From the NCBI GenBank assembly GCA_051954695.1, contig JBQCHL010000003.1:15674-79673 (forward strand): a stretch of DNA of 64,000 bases, read 5' to 3'. The stretch comes from Terrimonas_A sp051954695 (GTDB lineage: Bacteria > Bacteroidota > Bacteroidia > Chitinophagales > Chitinophagaceae). Positions 50,108-58,472 of this stretch are shown one piece after another (position 1 is the first letter of the stretch; every line of letters begins with the position of its first letter). A program made the translations under genes and the position numbers. A model generated the notes under the pieces. That model worked only from the letters and a program-made list of their open reading frames with translations, was not told where the DNA came from and searched no databases.

Positions 50108-52714
50108 ATGAGAAATTTTTTATTTACGTTTTTGATTGGTTTTTGTTCACTTACAGTGATGGCACAGCCGGGAATGGGAAACCGTGGGGGCGGCCAGGTA
50201 TCGGGACGACTGTATGGTAAGATCGTGGATGCTCAATCAGGCAAAGCCATTGAATTCGCTTCGGTTCAACTGCTTCAGAATAAAATGGACTCTGTTTCCA
50301 AACAAAGAAAGGAAACCGTGATCGGCGGTATGCTCACCAAGCAAAATGGTGATTTCAGCATTGAAAATGTTCCTGTGTTCGGACCGCTGAAATTGAAAGT
50401 AACAGCTATCGGTTATAAAGAAACCGTTTCACCTGTTTCCTTTGAACTCAAAACAGGCGGCGACATGACCGCGATGATGAGTGCGCTGGACAAAGATCTG
50501 GGTAATATTAAAATCGAGATCGAAGAGAAAGTGCTGGACAATGTTACTGTAACAGCTACCAAACCCGGGCTCCAACTGGGTATCGACCGTAAAATTTTCA
50601 ACGTAGATAAAAATATCGTTTCTGCCGGGGGTACAGCAGTAGATATCATGCGCAACATTCCTTCGCTCAGTGTAGACATTGATGGTAACGTGACCATGCG
50701 CAACAACACACCTCAGTTGTTTGTAGACGGAAGGCCTACCAACCTCACCCTCGATCAGATCCCTTCAGATGCGATCCAAAGCGTGGAAATGATCACCAAC
50801 CCTTCTGCCAAGTTTGATGCTTCCGGCGGTACGGCCGGTATCCTCAACGTGGTATTGAAAAAAGAAAAGAAAGTAGGTTATAATGGTAATGTACGCGCCA
50901 ATATCGATTCAAGGGCACGTGTTGGTTTTGGTGGTGATATTAACCTTCGCCAGCAGAAAGTGAATGTGTTTGCCAGCGGTATGTATAACCAGCGCAAATC
51001 CATTTCTACAGGGCATACTGAAAGAGAGAATTTTTATTCCACTCCGCAAGTGAACCAATATCAAACCGATCGCTCCACATCATTAGGTGCGTTTGGATTT
51101 GGCAGGGCTGGCCTGGATTATTTTATCAGCAACAGGAACACACTTTCTGCAAGTGTCAACTTTGCCCGCGGACAAATGAAACCTTATAGCAACAGCGGCA
51201 TCCTGTTCGATTCATTGTACTCCACTCCTACTTCATCCTTCCAGGATAGAAGCAGCAATTCAAAAAGCAATTTCCGGAACATGGGTGCAACGCTGAGCTT
51301 TAAACATAATTTCCCTAAAGCAGGCCGCGAGTGGACTGCAGACGTAACTTATAATAAAGGCAAGAATGATAATACCAATTTCATTCAGACCGGTTATTAT
51401 GACAAACCTGCCGGCAGCCTGCAAAGCACTTACAAGCAACAGCAACTGATCAATGGGGAGAATAACAATGTGGTGTTACAAACAGACTTTGTGAACCCTA
51501 TCTCTGATAAATCCAAACTGGAAATGGGTATGCGTGCACAACTGAGAAGGAACAGCAGCGTCAACTCTTTCTATTTTGCTGATGCAGATGACAAATGGGT
51601 TTTCCAACCTTCATCTCAGATCAATTATAAAAGCAATGACCAGGTGTATGCTGCTTATGCTTCTTACTCGAACCAGATCAGGAATTTTGGATACCAGCTT
51701 GGTTTAAGAGCAGAAAGCTCCAGTTACAAAGGGGAATTGCTGACTACCGGTGAAGTATTCAAAATTGATTTCCCGATCAATTTCTTCCCCAGCGTATTCC
51801 TTTCACAAAAGCTGAGTGAATCGTCCAGCATCCAGGTAAACTATACACGCCGTATCAACCGTCCGAACTTCTGGCAGTTGACACCTTTTACCGATTCATC
51901 AGACAGGCTGAACCCAAGCAAAGGAAACCCGGCACTGAAACCTGAGTTCACCAATTCATTTGAATTGTCTTACGAAAAATCGTTCAGCAATAAAGGCAAT
52001 TTCCTTGCATCTATTTATTATAAAAACACCAATGATCTTATCACCCGCTTCCAGGAAACAGCAACTGGTAATGGTGGTGAAGACATTCTGCTGAATACTT
52101 ACATCAATGCCAATTCAAGTTATGTAACAGGTCTTGAACTGACCACCCGCCTCAGTCTTTATAAATGGTGGGAGTTCACGCCCAACTTCAATCTTTACAT
52201 GTCGGATGTAAAGATCGATATCCCGGGGCAGCCTGATCAGCCAAAGTTGACGAGCTATTTCGCTAAAGTGAATAACACGTTCAAACTGCCGAAGAATATA
52301 TCCATCCAATTATCGGGCGACTATACATCGAAAACCGTATTGCCTCCGGGCGGCAGTAGCGGTGGCCGTGGCGGATTTGGTGGCGGTGGTATGTTTGGCG
52401 GTGGCCCTTCCGGTGCATCGCAAGGTTATCAGCGTCCCAGCTATGGAGTGGATATCGCAGTACGTTATGAGTTCCTGAAAAACAGGACAGCTTCTGTATC
52501 CATCAATATGAATGATATATTCCGTACACGCGTATACGATGTGCATTCGGAGTCTCTCCTGTTTAACCAGGATGCTTTCCGCCGTCGCGACGCGCAAATA
52601 GTACGCATCAACTTCAACTGGAGGTTTGGTAAATTCGATCCTAATCTTTTCAAGCGTAAGAACATGAAAGGTGAAAGAGAGAGCCAGGGAGGAATGGAGG
52701 GAATGCAGCAATAA
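50108..52714 (+). CDS. TonB-dependent outer-membrane receptor
   Basis: An 868-residue outer-membrane protein: signal peptide (residues 1-19), a Gly-rich linker, a carboxypeptidase-regulatory-like domain (about 35-130, GRLYGKIVDAQSGKAIEFAS), a plug domain (about 140-255, VDIMRNIPSLSVDIDGNV, IQSVEMITNPSAKFDASG) and a large beta-barrel ending in an aromatic-rich strand (VRINFNWRFG). A Gly-rich loop (GGRGGFGGGGMFGGG) lies near residue 755. After the last strand a short Gly/Met-rich tail follows. No SusD-like partner is beside it, so it is more like the orphan outer-membrane-barrel (OMP_b-brl_3) type. Ligand unknown. Confidence 0.92.
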   Translation: MRNFLFTFLIGFCSLTVMAQPGMGNRGGGQVSGRLYGKIVDAQSGKAIEFASVQLLQNKMDSVSKQRKETVIGGMLTKQNGDFSIENVPVFGPLKLKVTAIGYKETVSPVSFELKTGGDMTAMMSALDKDLGNIKIEIEEKVLDNVTVTATKPGLQLGIDRKIFNVDKNIVSAGGTAVDIMRNIPSLSVDIDGNVTMRNNTPQLFVDGRPTNLTLDQIPSDAIQSVEMITNPSAKFDASGGTAGILNVVLKKEKKVGYNGNVRANIDSRARVGFGGDINLRQQKVNVFASGMYNQRKSISTGHTERENFYSTPQVNQYQTDRSTSLGAFGFGRAGLDYFISNRNTLSASVNFARGQMKPYSNSGILFDSLYSTPTSSFQDRSSNSKSNFRNMGATLSFKHNFPKAGREWTADVTYNKGKNDNTNFIQTGYYDKPAGSLQSTYKQQQLINGENNNVVLQTDFVNPISDKSKLEMGMRAQLRRNSSVNSFYFADADDKWVFQPSSQINYKSNDQVYAAYASYSNQIRNFGYQLGLRAESSSYKGELLTTGEVFKIDFPINFFPSVFLSQKLSESSSIQVNYTRRINRPNFWQLTPFTDSSDRLNPSKGNPALKPEFTNSFELSYEKSFSNKGNFLASIYYKNTNDLITRFQETATGNGGEDILLNTYINANSSYVTGLELTTRLSLYKWWEFTPNFNLYMSDVKIDIPGQPDQPKLTSYFAKVNNTFKLPKNISIQLSGDYTSKTVLPPGGSSGGRGGFGGGGMFGGGPSGASQGYQRPSYGVDIAVRYEFLKNRTASVSINMNDIFRTRVYDVHSESLLFNQDAFRRRDAQIVRINFNWRFGKFDPNLFKRKNMKGERESQGGMEGMQQ

Positions 52715-52738
52715 GTGAGAGTCTGCGGTTGGTATTGA

Positions 52739-52820
52739 GTCGGGGGTCCAAAGTCAGCAGTCAGGAGTTAGGGGATGATTATGTATCGAAAGTCTTTGTG
52801 CTCTTTAAGCCTTTGTGGGA
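52739..52820. repeat. Degenerate half-copies of two repeat families
   Basis: GTCGGGGGTCCAAAGTCAGC (from 52739) resembles one arm of the 25649 repeat in decayed form, and 52793-52820 matches one arm of the CACAAAG palindrome (60704-60730) at 24 of 27 positions, without its partner arm. Confidence 0.5.
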
Positions 52821-52826
52821 CATACT

Positions 52827-52859
52827 AAAAACCTCTGGTGGGAACACCAGAGGTTTTTT
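52827..52859 (+). terminator. Terminator hairpin
   Basis: AAAAACCTCTGGTG (52827-52840) pairs exactly with CACCAGAGGTTTTT (52845-52858) around GGAA. It lies about 110 bases after the receptor stop and just before the glycosyltransferase promoter. Confidence 0.85.
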
Positions 52860-52876
52860 ATTGGGAGAATGGAATG

Positions 52877-52884
52877 TATATTTG
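52877..52884 (+). promoter_or_regulatory. -7 element TATATTTG of the glycosyltransferase pair
   Basis: Exact TAnnTTTG match ending 17 bases before the ATG at 52902 and immediately after a terminator, so the two glycosyltransferases form their own operon. Confidence 0.6.
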
Positions 52885-52901
52885 GCCGGTATGGGGCAAG
52901 T

Positions 52902-54014
52902 ATGAAGAAGATCATTACCGTTTCAGTTATATCAGAACTTACTACAGATCAGCGTGTGCTGCGTATATGCACAACGTTGGTGGAGATGGGTTTTGAAGTG
53001 CGGTTGATCGGCAGGCGGTTTGGAGATAGTTTGCAGCTAGGCGATTATCCTTTTCGGGCTGAACGTATCCGGTGTTTTTTCAGGAAAGGTTTTATGCAGT
53101 TTGCGGAGTTCAATACGCGTCTTTTCTTCAAATTATTATTTGCGAAAACGGATTACCTGCTGGCCAATGATCTCGATGTTTTAGTACCCAATTACCTGGT
53201 GGGCGAATGGAGAAGGAAAATACTTTTTTATGATACCCACGAATATTATACTGGTGTTTCGGCACTCAGGAATTCTCCCTTTAAAAAGCGTGTGTGGAAA
53301 TGGATAGAAGACCGGATCTTTCCCAAATTAAAGATCGTTTATACCGTCAATGAATCTGTAAAGAATAAATACCAGTCTGAATACGGTAATGAGATAGCGG
53401 TGGTGCGGAATGTGCCGGTAACAAAGCATGTTGATCCACTGCCTTTGCCTGACCGCTGGAAAGGAAAGACTGTATTGCTGATGCAGGGAATGGGAATGCA
53501 TCCAGGCCGTGGGGGGATGGAATTGCTGGAAATAATGAAATATCTTCCGTTCAATTATTTTTTGGTTTATATCGGTGGTGGAAATGAATGGGAGAAGATC
53601 GCTGACATGCGGCATGAATGGAAACTGGAAGACCGTGTGGAAATGATCCCTAAGCTGGGGCCTGAACTGCTGCAGCGGTATACACCCTTAGCCCACCTGG
53701 GTATGTCGCTGGATGGGTTTGAGGACCTCAACCATTGGTTCACACTGCCCAATAAGTTATTTGATTACCTGCATGCAGGCGTTCCAGTGGCGGCAAGTGC
53801 CATTCCAGAAGTAAAAACAATCATCGAACAATATCAGTGCGGATTTTGTTTTATTTCCCGGAACCCGCAAAATATGGCGGAGGAGATAATGCAATTAATG
53901 AATGATCAGCAGCGTTATGACGCCCTAAAAATGAATGCGCTGGAAGCTGCAAAAGAGCTGTGCTGGGAAAACGAGCGGCATAAACTGACCGCTTTGTATG
54001 AGCCATATTTGTAA
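52902..54014 (+). CDS. GT-B glycosyltransferase (family 4-like)
   Basis: A 370-residue cytosolic glycosyltransferase with two Rossmann domains. The N domain has the typical opening KKIITVSVISELTTDQRVLR and the C domain has LMQGMGMHPGRGGMELLEIM, LGMSLDGFEDLNHWFTLPNK and FDYLHAGVPVAASAIPEVK, where the acidic/Asn residues contact the nucleotide-sugar donor. The start at 52902 is chosen after the promoter. The stop TAA overlaps the ATG of the next gene by one base (TAATG), so the two are translationally coupled. Likely acts in synthesis of a surface polysaccharide or glycan; acceptor and donor are unknown. Confidence 0.88.
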   Translation: MKKIITVSVISELTTDQRVLRICTTLVEMGFEVRLIGRRFGDSLQLGDYPFRAERIRCFFRKGFMQFAEFNTRLFFKLLFAKTDYLLANDLDVLVPNYLVGEWRRKILFYDTHEYYTGVSALRNSPFKKRVWKWIEDRIFPKLKIVYTVNESVKNKYQSEYGNEIAVVRNVPVTKHVDPLPLPDRWKGKTVLLMQGMGMHPGRGGMELLEIMKYLPFNYFLVYIGGGNEWEKIADMRHEWKLEDRVEMIPKLGPELLQRYTPLAHLGMSLDGFEDLNHWFTLPNKLFDYLHAGVPVAASAIPEVKTIIEQYQCGFCFISRNPQNMAEEIMQLMNDQQRYDALKMNALEAAKELCWENERHKLTALYEPYL

Positions 54015-55144
54015 TGAACAAACACCTTCACATAGTATGCCTGGATACGCCCTGGCCGGCCGATTATGGCGGGGCAATCGATATGATGAACCGGATCATG
54101 ACACTGCATGAACTGGGTATCCGTATCCATCTTCACTACTTCATCTATAATGAACGTGGTACGCCGAATGAGCTGAACCAGTACTGCGAAACCATCAACG
54201 TATATGAAAGGGAAACACTGAAAAAAAGTTTTTCTTTCAAACTGCCTTTTATCGTTTCATCGCGCATCAATGAGCAGCTTATTAACCGGCTGAAGGAGGA
54301 CAACTACCCTATTCTGCTCGAAGGCATTCATTGCACAGGCATTTTGCAAAACCTGGACCTGACAGACCGGAAGATCATTGTGCGGATGCATAATGAAGAA
54401 AGCATTTACTATAAGGAACTGGCAAGAGTGGAAACCTTTCTTCCGAAAAAACTGTATTTCTTTAATGAAAGCCGTTTATTAAAAAAATATTCTGCCCATC
54501 TTCCCAAGCAATGCACTTATGCCTGCGTTTCAGGAAATGATATCGATTCACTGAAAAACATTTACCAGCTCGATAATGTCCGCTTCCTTCCTACTTTCCC
54601 AACCTGGCAAAAAGTGAATGGTGAAGAAGGACAGGGAAATTTCTGTTTATATCACGGCAATCTTTCTGTACCTGAGAATGAGAAAGCTGCTTTATGGCTT
54701 CTCTGCAATGTGGTCACCAAAGCAAGGGCGCCGTTTATTATTGCCGGTAAAAAGCCATCCAAAAGATTATTGAAAGTGGCTGAGCTTTGCCAGCACACCT
54801 GCCTGGTAGCCGATCCTTCTGAATCGGAAATGAACGACCTGGTGCGAAAGGCGCATATTCATGTGTTGCCCTGTTTCAATAAAAACGTAACAGGTATCAG
54901 GCTTAAGCTACTTCATGCTTTATTTGAAGGAAGGCATTGCCTGGTGAATGCGCCAATGGTATCCGGTACAGGACTGGAGGATGCCTGCCATATCGGAGCC
55001 AGCGCCAATGCGTTTGCATCCATTATCATGCAGCTCTATCATCAGCCGTTTACACGGGAAGAAAAAGTGTTGAGAAAGCAATTACTGGGCAATACCTACG
55101 ATAACGAAAAGAATACGCGCGAGCTTATTCAATGGTTATGGTAG
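54014..55144 (+). CDS. Glycosyltransferase-like protein
   Basis: A 376-residue protein with a GT-B-like layout: N-terminal LHIVCLDTPWPADYGGAIDM, central IIVRMHNEESIYYKELA, and a C-terminal half with FCLYHGNLSVPENEKAALWL, FIIAGKKPSKRL and IRLKLLHALFEGRHCLVN, where KLLHALFEGR corresponds to the KLLEAMAxG nucleotide-sugar motif of family-1 transferases. It is translationally coupled to the preceding glycosyltransferase. Its last 20 bases overlap the 3' end of ftsE on the opposite strand. Substrate unknown. Confidence 0.85.
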   Translation: MNKHLHIVCLDTPWPADYGGAIDMMNRIMTLHELGIRIHLHYFIYNERGTPNELNQYCETINVYERETLKKSFSFKLPFIVSSRINEQLINRLKEDNYPILLEGIHCTGILQNLDLTDRKIIVRMHNEESIYYKELARVETFLPKKLYFFNESRLLKKYSAHLPKQCTYACVSGNDIDSLKNIYQLDNVRFLPTFPTWQKVNGEEGQGNFCLYHGNLSVPENEKAALWLLCNVVTKARAPFIIAGKKPSKRLLKVAELCQHTCLVADPSESEMNDLVRKAHIHVLPCFNKNVTGIRLKLLHALFEGRHCLVNAPMVSGTGLEDACHIGASANAFASIIMQLYHQPFTREEKVLRKQLLGNTYDNEKNTRELIQWLW

Positions 55145-55814
55145 CATTATCGATCACCCTGCCGCGCTCAGTGCGGATCATACGGGCGGGGAATTTCTGA
55201 ACTACGATATAATCATGCGTAGCCATCAGAATGGTGGTATTAAAATCCCTGGAAATATGGAACAGCAGGTTCATGATCTCATCTGATGTTTCCGGGTCAA
55301 GGTTACCTGTAGGCTCATCAGCAAGGATCAGTTTGGGAGAGTTGAGGAGGGCCCTGGCAATATCCACACGCTGTTGCTCGCCACCGCTCAGCTCAAAAGG
55401 CATTTTAAAACCTTTTGCCTTGAGGCCTACTTTTTCCAGCACATCCTGTATTTTTTCATCCATCAGTCTTATATCCGTCCAGCCAGTGGCGCGGAGCACA
55501 AACTTCAGGTTATCGTTCACATTCCGGTCGGTCAGCAGTTGAAAGTCCTGGAACACCACGCCCAGGTTGCGGCGCAGGAAGGGTACTTTTTTCCAATCAA
55601 GGTTTTTCAACCCGAAACCAGCCACTATAGCCTCTCCTTCTGTAAGGGCCAGTTCACCATAAAGGGTCTTTAAAAGACTGGATTTTCCTGTTCCGGTCTT
55701 CCCTACGAGGTACACGAATTCGCCCTTGTTGACCGTCAGGTTTACATCCTGTAAAATGAGATTATTGCCCTGATAAATATTAGCGTGCTGTATTTCGATG
55801 ATCGGCTCTGACAT
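55125..55814 (-). CDS. ftsE: Cell-division ABC ATPase FtsE
   Basis: A 229-residue ABC ATPase that with FtsX regulates cell-wall hydrolases at the division septum. Walker A is GKTGTGKSS, the Q loop is VFQDFQLL, the signature is LSGGEQQRVDIARALL and Walker B is LILADEPTGNLD with the D-loop. The sequence around FELSGGEQQRV and TILMATHDY is FtsE-like; a LolD-type ATPase is the alternative. FtsX is not adjacent. The ATG at 55814 is chosen over an upstream non-ATG start. Its 3' end overlaps the glycosyltransferase by 20 bases. Confidence 0.88.
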   Translation of the reverse strand: MSEPIIEIQHANIYQGNNLILQDVNLTVNKGEFVYLVGKTGTGKSSLLKTLYGELALTEGEAIVAGFGLKNLDWKKVPFLRRNLGVVFQDFQLLTDRNVNDNLKFVLRATGWTDIRLMDEKIQDVLEKVGLKAKGFKMPFELSGGEQQRVDIARALLNSPKLILADEPTGNLDPETSDEIMNLLFHISRDFNTTILMATHDYIVVQKFPARMIRTERGRVIDNATITIE

Positions 55815-55876
55815 TACTCCGTTCGTTTGCTGCAAAATAAGGCAAACTAAGGCGAAAACTGCCTTTTTTTTAATTA

Positions 55877-55892
55877 AACTAAAAAATTAGTT
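55877..55892. promoter_or_regulatory. Operator-like palindrome 1 upstream of blaI
   Basis: AACTAA-N4-TTAGTT (AACTAAAAAATTAGTT), 82 bases upstream of the blaI start. BlaI/MecI repressors bind dyad sites in their own promoter, so this is a candidate operator. Confidence 0.6.
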
Positions 55893-55896
55893 GTAG

Positions 55897-55912
55897 AACT
55901 AAAATATTAGTT
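55897..55912. promoter_or_regulatory. Operator-like palindrome 2 upstream of blaI
   Basis: AACTAA-N4-TTAGTT (AACTAAAATATTAGTT), identical in half-sites to palindrome 1 and exactly 20 bases further on, i.e. about two helical turns, on the same DNA face. A degenerate -7 element TAGATTCG follows at about 55914. Confidence 0.6.
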
Positions 55913-55974
55913 ATAGATTCGCTTTGTAATTCGCAGGTCAACTCCGGTACACACCGTCTAAAATATAATGAACA

Positions 55975-56346
55975 ATGAAAGCACTAACTAAAGCAGAAGA
56001 ACAGGTGATGCAGGTTTTATGGAAGCTGGATAAAGCTTTTTTGCGTGATATCGTGGATGCAATGCCTGAGCCAAAGCCGCATCAGAACACTGTTGCTACC
56101 CTGTTAAAGATCTTAATGGAAAAAGATTTTGTTGCTGCAAATGTAATGGGACGTCAGCACCAGTATTATCCAGTAGTAAGCAAGGATGATTATTCCAAAA
56201 GAAGTATGAAGCAATTGGTGAAAGGATATTTTGAAGGTTCATTCAGTAATGTTGTTTCTTTTCTTGTAAAGGAAAACAATATCTCAGTGGAAGAACTGGA
56301 AAGCCTTCTTCAGCAAATTAAAAAACAGCAAAACAACAGGAAATGA
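55975..56346 (+). CDS. BlaI/MecI/CopY-family transcriptional repressor
   Basis: A 123-residue winged-helix repressor: the N-terminal domain starts LTKAEEQVMQVLWKLDKAFLRD and the recognition region contains NTVATLLKILMEKDF and YPVVSKDDY, as in BlaI. The C-terminal helices (LVKGYFEGSFSNVVSFLV, VEELESLLQQIK) form the dimer interface. In known systems the sensor protease causes the repressor to be cleaved. The stop overlaps the ATG of the M56 gene by 4 bases (ATGA), and two operator-like palindromes lie upstream, indicating an autoregulated operon. Confidence 0.94.
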   Translation: MKALTKAEEQVMQVLWKLDKAFLRDIVDAMPEPKPHQNTVATLLKILMEKDFVAANVMGRQHQYYPVVSKDDYSKRSMKQLVKGYFEGSFSNVVSFLVKENNISVEELESLLQQIKKQQNNRK

Positions 56347-58427
56347 AAAGCTTGTTATTCTATCTTCTGCAGGTAGTGATCGTATCAGGCATTCTGTATG
56401 CTTATTATTATGCTGCACTGCGCAATAAGAAATTCCATCAGTACAACCGCTTTTATATCCTTGCGGCTGCACTGGCCAGCATACTTATTCCCTTCCTGAA
56501 CATACCGGTTTATTTTACCAATGAGGATACCTCCTCTGCCTGGTTATATTCCCTTCAGAACCTTTCCGGGCGTCAGGCAGTCATCATTTCCATGGAAGAT
56601 GGGGCAGAAAACACTTTCAACTGGCAGTCTTTATGGTATGTCCTGTATGCAGTGATCGGTTTGCTTGGATTGACGCGCGTGCTGCTGTCTATAAGAAAAC
56701 TGAAGAAACTGATACGTGTGCATCCCACCGAACAACTGAACGGCATCCGTTTTATCAATACTGCAGAGCCTGGCACTCCTTTCTCTTTTTTCAGTTGGCT
56801 TTTCTGGAACAATAAGATTGAACTGGATTCACAAAAAGGAGAACAGATCTTCCGCCATGAAGTATTCCATATACAACAAAAACACAGCCTCGATATCATT
56901 TTCATGGAAATAGTAACAATCATTTTCTGGATCAACCCGGTTTTTCACTTAATGAAAAAAGAGTTGAAAGCCATCCATGAATTCCTTGCCGACCGTTTTG
57001 CTACCAATGAAACACAAAAATGGGAATATGCGGAGATGTTGCTGATGCAAGCCCTGAACACCCAGCACCAACTTGTTCATCCTTTTTTTCATAACCAGAT
57101 AAAAAGACGTATAGCCATGATTACAAATCCCCACAAAACAAGCCACCAATACCTGCGCAAACTGCTCGTATTGCCGTTGGCAGCACTGCTAGTTACCCTG
57201 TTTGCTTTCAGTTACAGGGAAAAACAATCCGACGCCCTTTTAAACGAAACACGCTTGCCTGAAGGATCTTCTTTGTTTCTATCAGACACTATTCCTGCCA
57301 ATGCCCGGGCAATAGAAGAAGTTAAACTGCAAGAAGTCAGGGCTGATGTTGTCGCTGTTGGAAAAGCATTAAACAACAATGGAAAAAAATCCCTGTTTCC
57401 CGGTCTGATTATCTTTAACGGTAAGGAGTACACAAAGGAAGAGTTTTCCAAAATGACCGGAGACCAGCTTGTTTTTGAAAGCAAATCTGTTATTTCCACT
57501 TCTGCCAACGATCCAAAGGCCATTGCCAAATACGGCGAGAAAGCCAGGAATGGTGTGGTGGAATTCGTAGGCGCCACAATAGATACCACCGGACCAAAGA
57601 AACAACCTGTGCGGATAGTTCTACGGGGCACCTCTGCACCGGATAAAGAACCGCTTATTATCCTTGATGGCAAAGAAGTGGAGAGAGAACCAACAAAATC
57701 AGCCCTGGCAGGTATTGAGCCGGACAACATTGAGTCCATCCGGGTATTAAAAGACTCTGCTGCCACACTCCGGTATGGAACAAAAGCTGAAAACGGTGTA
57801 CTGGAGATCACTACCAAGAAAACGCTTAAACTTTCTCCCGTTATCATCCCAGATAATGTAGAAGTCACTGGTATTAATGTTGCCAATAAACGGGCTGCTT
57901 CTTTCCAGGCAGATGAAATAGTTGTTCAAGGGTATGCTACAAAGGCAGATAAGAAAGATGCGGAACTGAAAGAAGTTACCGTTGTCGGATACGGCAAAAA
58001 GAAGACCGATCAAACAAATGCAGGGTTGGAAGAAGTGACGGTTGTAGGCCATTCGGTCAGGCGCAGTGATGCTGTAAGGATCACCGGCCAGGCGATAGGC
58101 GTTCAGCAATCCCCTTCTTCTCCAAAAACAGAGAAACTGCAACTTGAAGAAGTTACTGTAAGCCCCTTGAGCAGCTCTGCAGTCGTTTACCCCAATCCGG
58201 CTTCTAATACCGTTATGTTAAAATTGAATGCCAATGAGGGTGGAGACGTTATTATTCGTATACTTGATATGTCAGGCAAAGAAAGATTGCGCACAAAAGC
58301 GTCACTGATAAAAGGAACCAACACCACATCTGTTTCAACAGAATCTCTTACTCCGGGAACTTATATCATAAGAGTAGATGGACAGAAACAAAACCTGCAT
58401 TCATCCTTTAAATTATTGAAAGAGTAA
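56343..58427 (+). CDS. M56 (BlaR1-like) membrane protease fused to plug-like modules and a T9SS sorting domain
   Basis: A 694-residue protein. Residues 1-300 are a BlaR1/MecR1-type zinc protease: membrane segments near 1-22, 38-57, 95-112 and 190-205, the active site RHEVFHIQQKHSLD (H172, E173, H176) with AIHEFLADRFA, and a last membrane helix (LLVLPLAALLVTLFAF) near 280. The remaining ~400 residues should be periplasmic: two degenerate plug-like modules (about 350-415 and 433-492, IIFNGKE..YGEKARNGVVEF and IILDGKE..YGTKAENGVLEI), three EVTVVGYG-like repeats (about 545-605) and a type-A T9SS C-terminal domain (VVYPNPASN ... TPGTYIIRVDG, about 611-694). No penicillin-binding sensor domain is present. 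Confidence 0.9.
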   Translation: MKSLLFYLLQVVIVSGILYAYYYAALRNKKFHQYNRFYILAAALASILIPFLNIPVYFTNEDTSSAWLYSLQNLSGRQAVIISMEDGAENTFNWQSLWYVLYAVIGLLGLTRVLLSIRKLKKLIRVHPTEQLNGIRFINTAEPGTPFSFFSWLFWNNKIELDSQKGEQIFRHEVFHIQQKHSLDIIFMEIVTIIFWINPVFHLMKKELKAIHEFLADRFATNETQKWEYAEMLLMQALNTQHQLVHPFFHNQIKRRIAMITNPHKTSHQYLRKLLVLPLAALLVTLFAFSYREKQSDALLNETRLPEGSSLFLSDTIPANARAIEEVKLQEVRADVVAVGKALNNNGKKSLFPGLIIFNGKEYTKEEFSKMTGDQLVFESKSVISTSANDPKAIAKYGEKARNGVVEFVGATIDTTGPKKQPVRIVLRGTSAPDKEPLIILDGKEVEREPTKSALAGIEPDNIESIRVLKDSAATLRYGTKAENGVLEITTKKTLKLSPVIIPDNVEVTGINVANKRAASFQADEIVVQGYATKADKKDAELKEVTVVGYGKKKTDQTNAGLEEVTVVGHSVRRSDAVRITGQAIGVQQSPSSPKTEKLQLEEVTVSPLSSSAVVYPNPASNTVMLKLNANEGGDVIIRILDMSGKERLRTKASLIKGTNTTSVSTESLTPGTYIIRVDGQKQNLHSSFKLLKE

Positions 58428-58472
58428 GGTGTGAACGTTAGTAATGCTTCCAGTAAAAGCGCAACTAAAACT

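Noticed and set aside
50108..52714. A SusC/SusD polysaccharide utilisation locus
   Set aside because: No SusD-like lipoprotein, glycoside hydrolase or regulator is adjacent; the receptor stands alone.
57212..57886. Open frame of 224 codons antisense to the M56 gene
   Set aside because: Ser/Thr-rich shadow translation without recognisable features, inside a well-supported gene.
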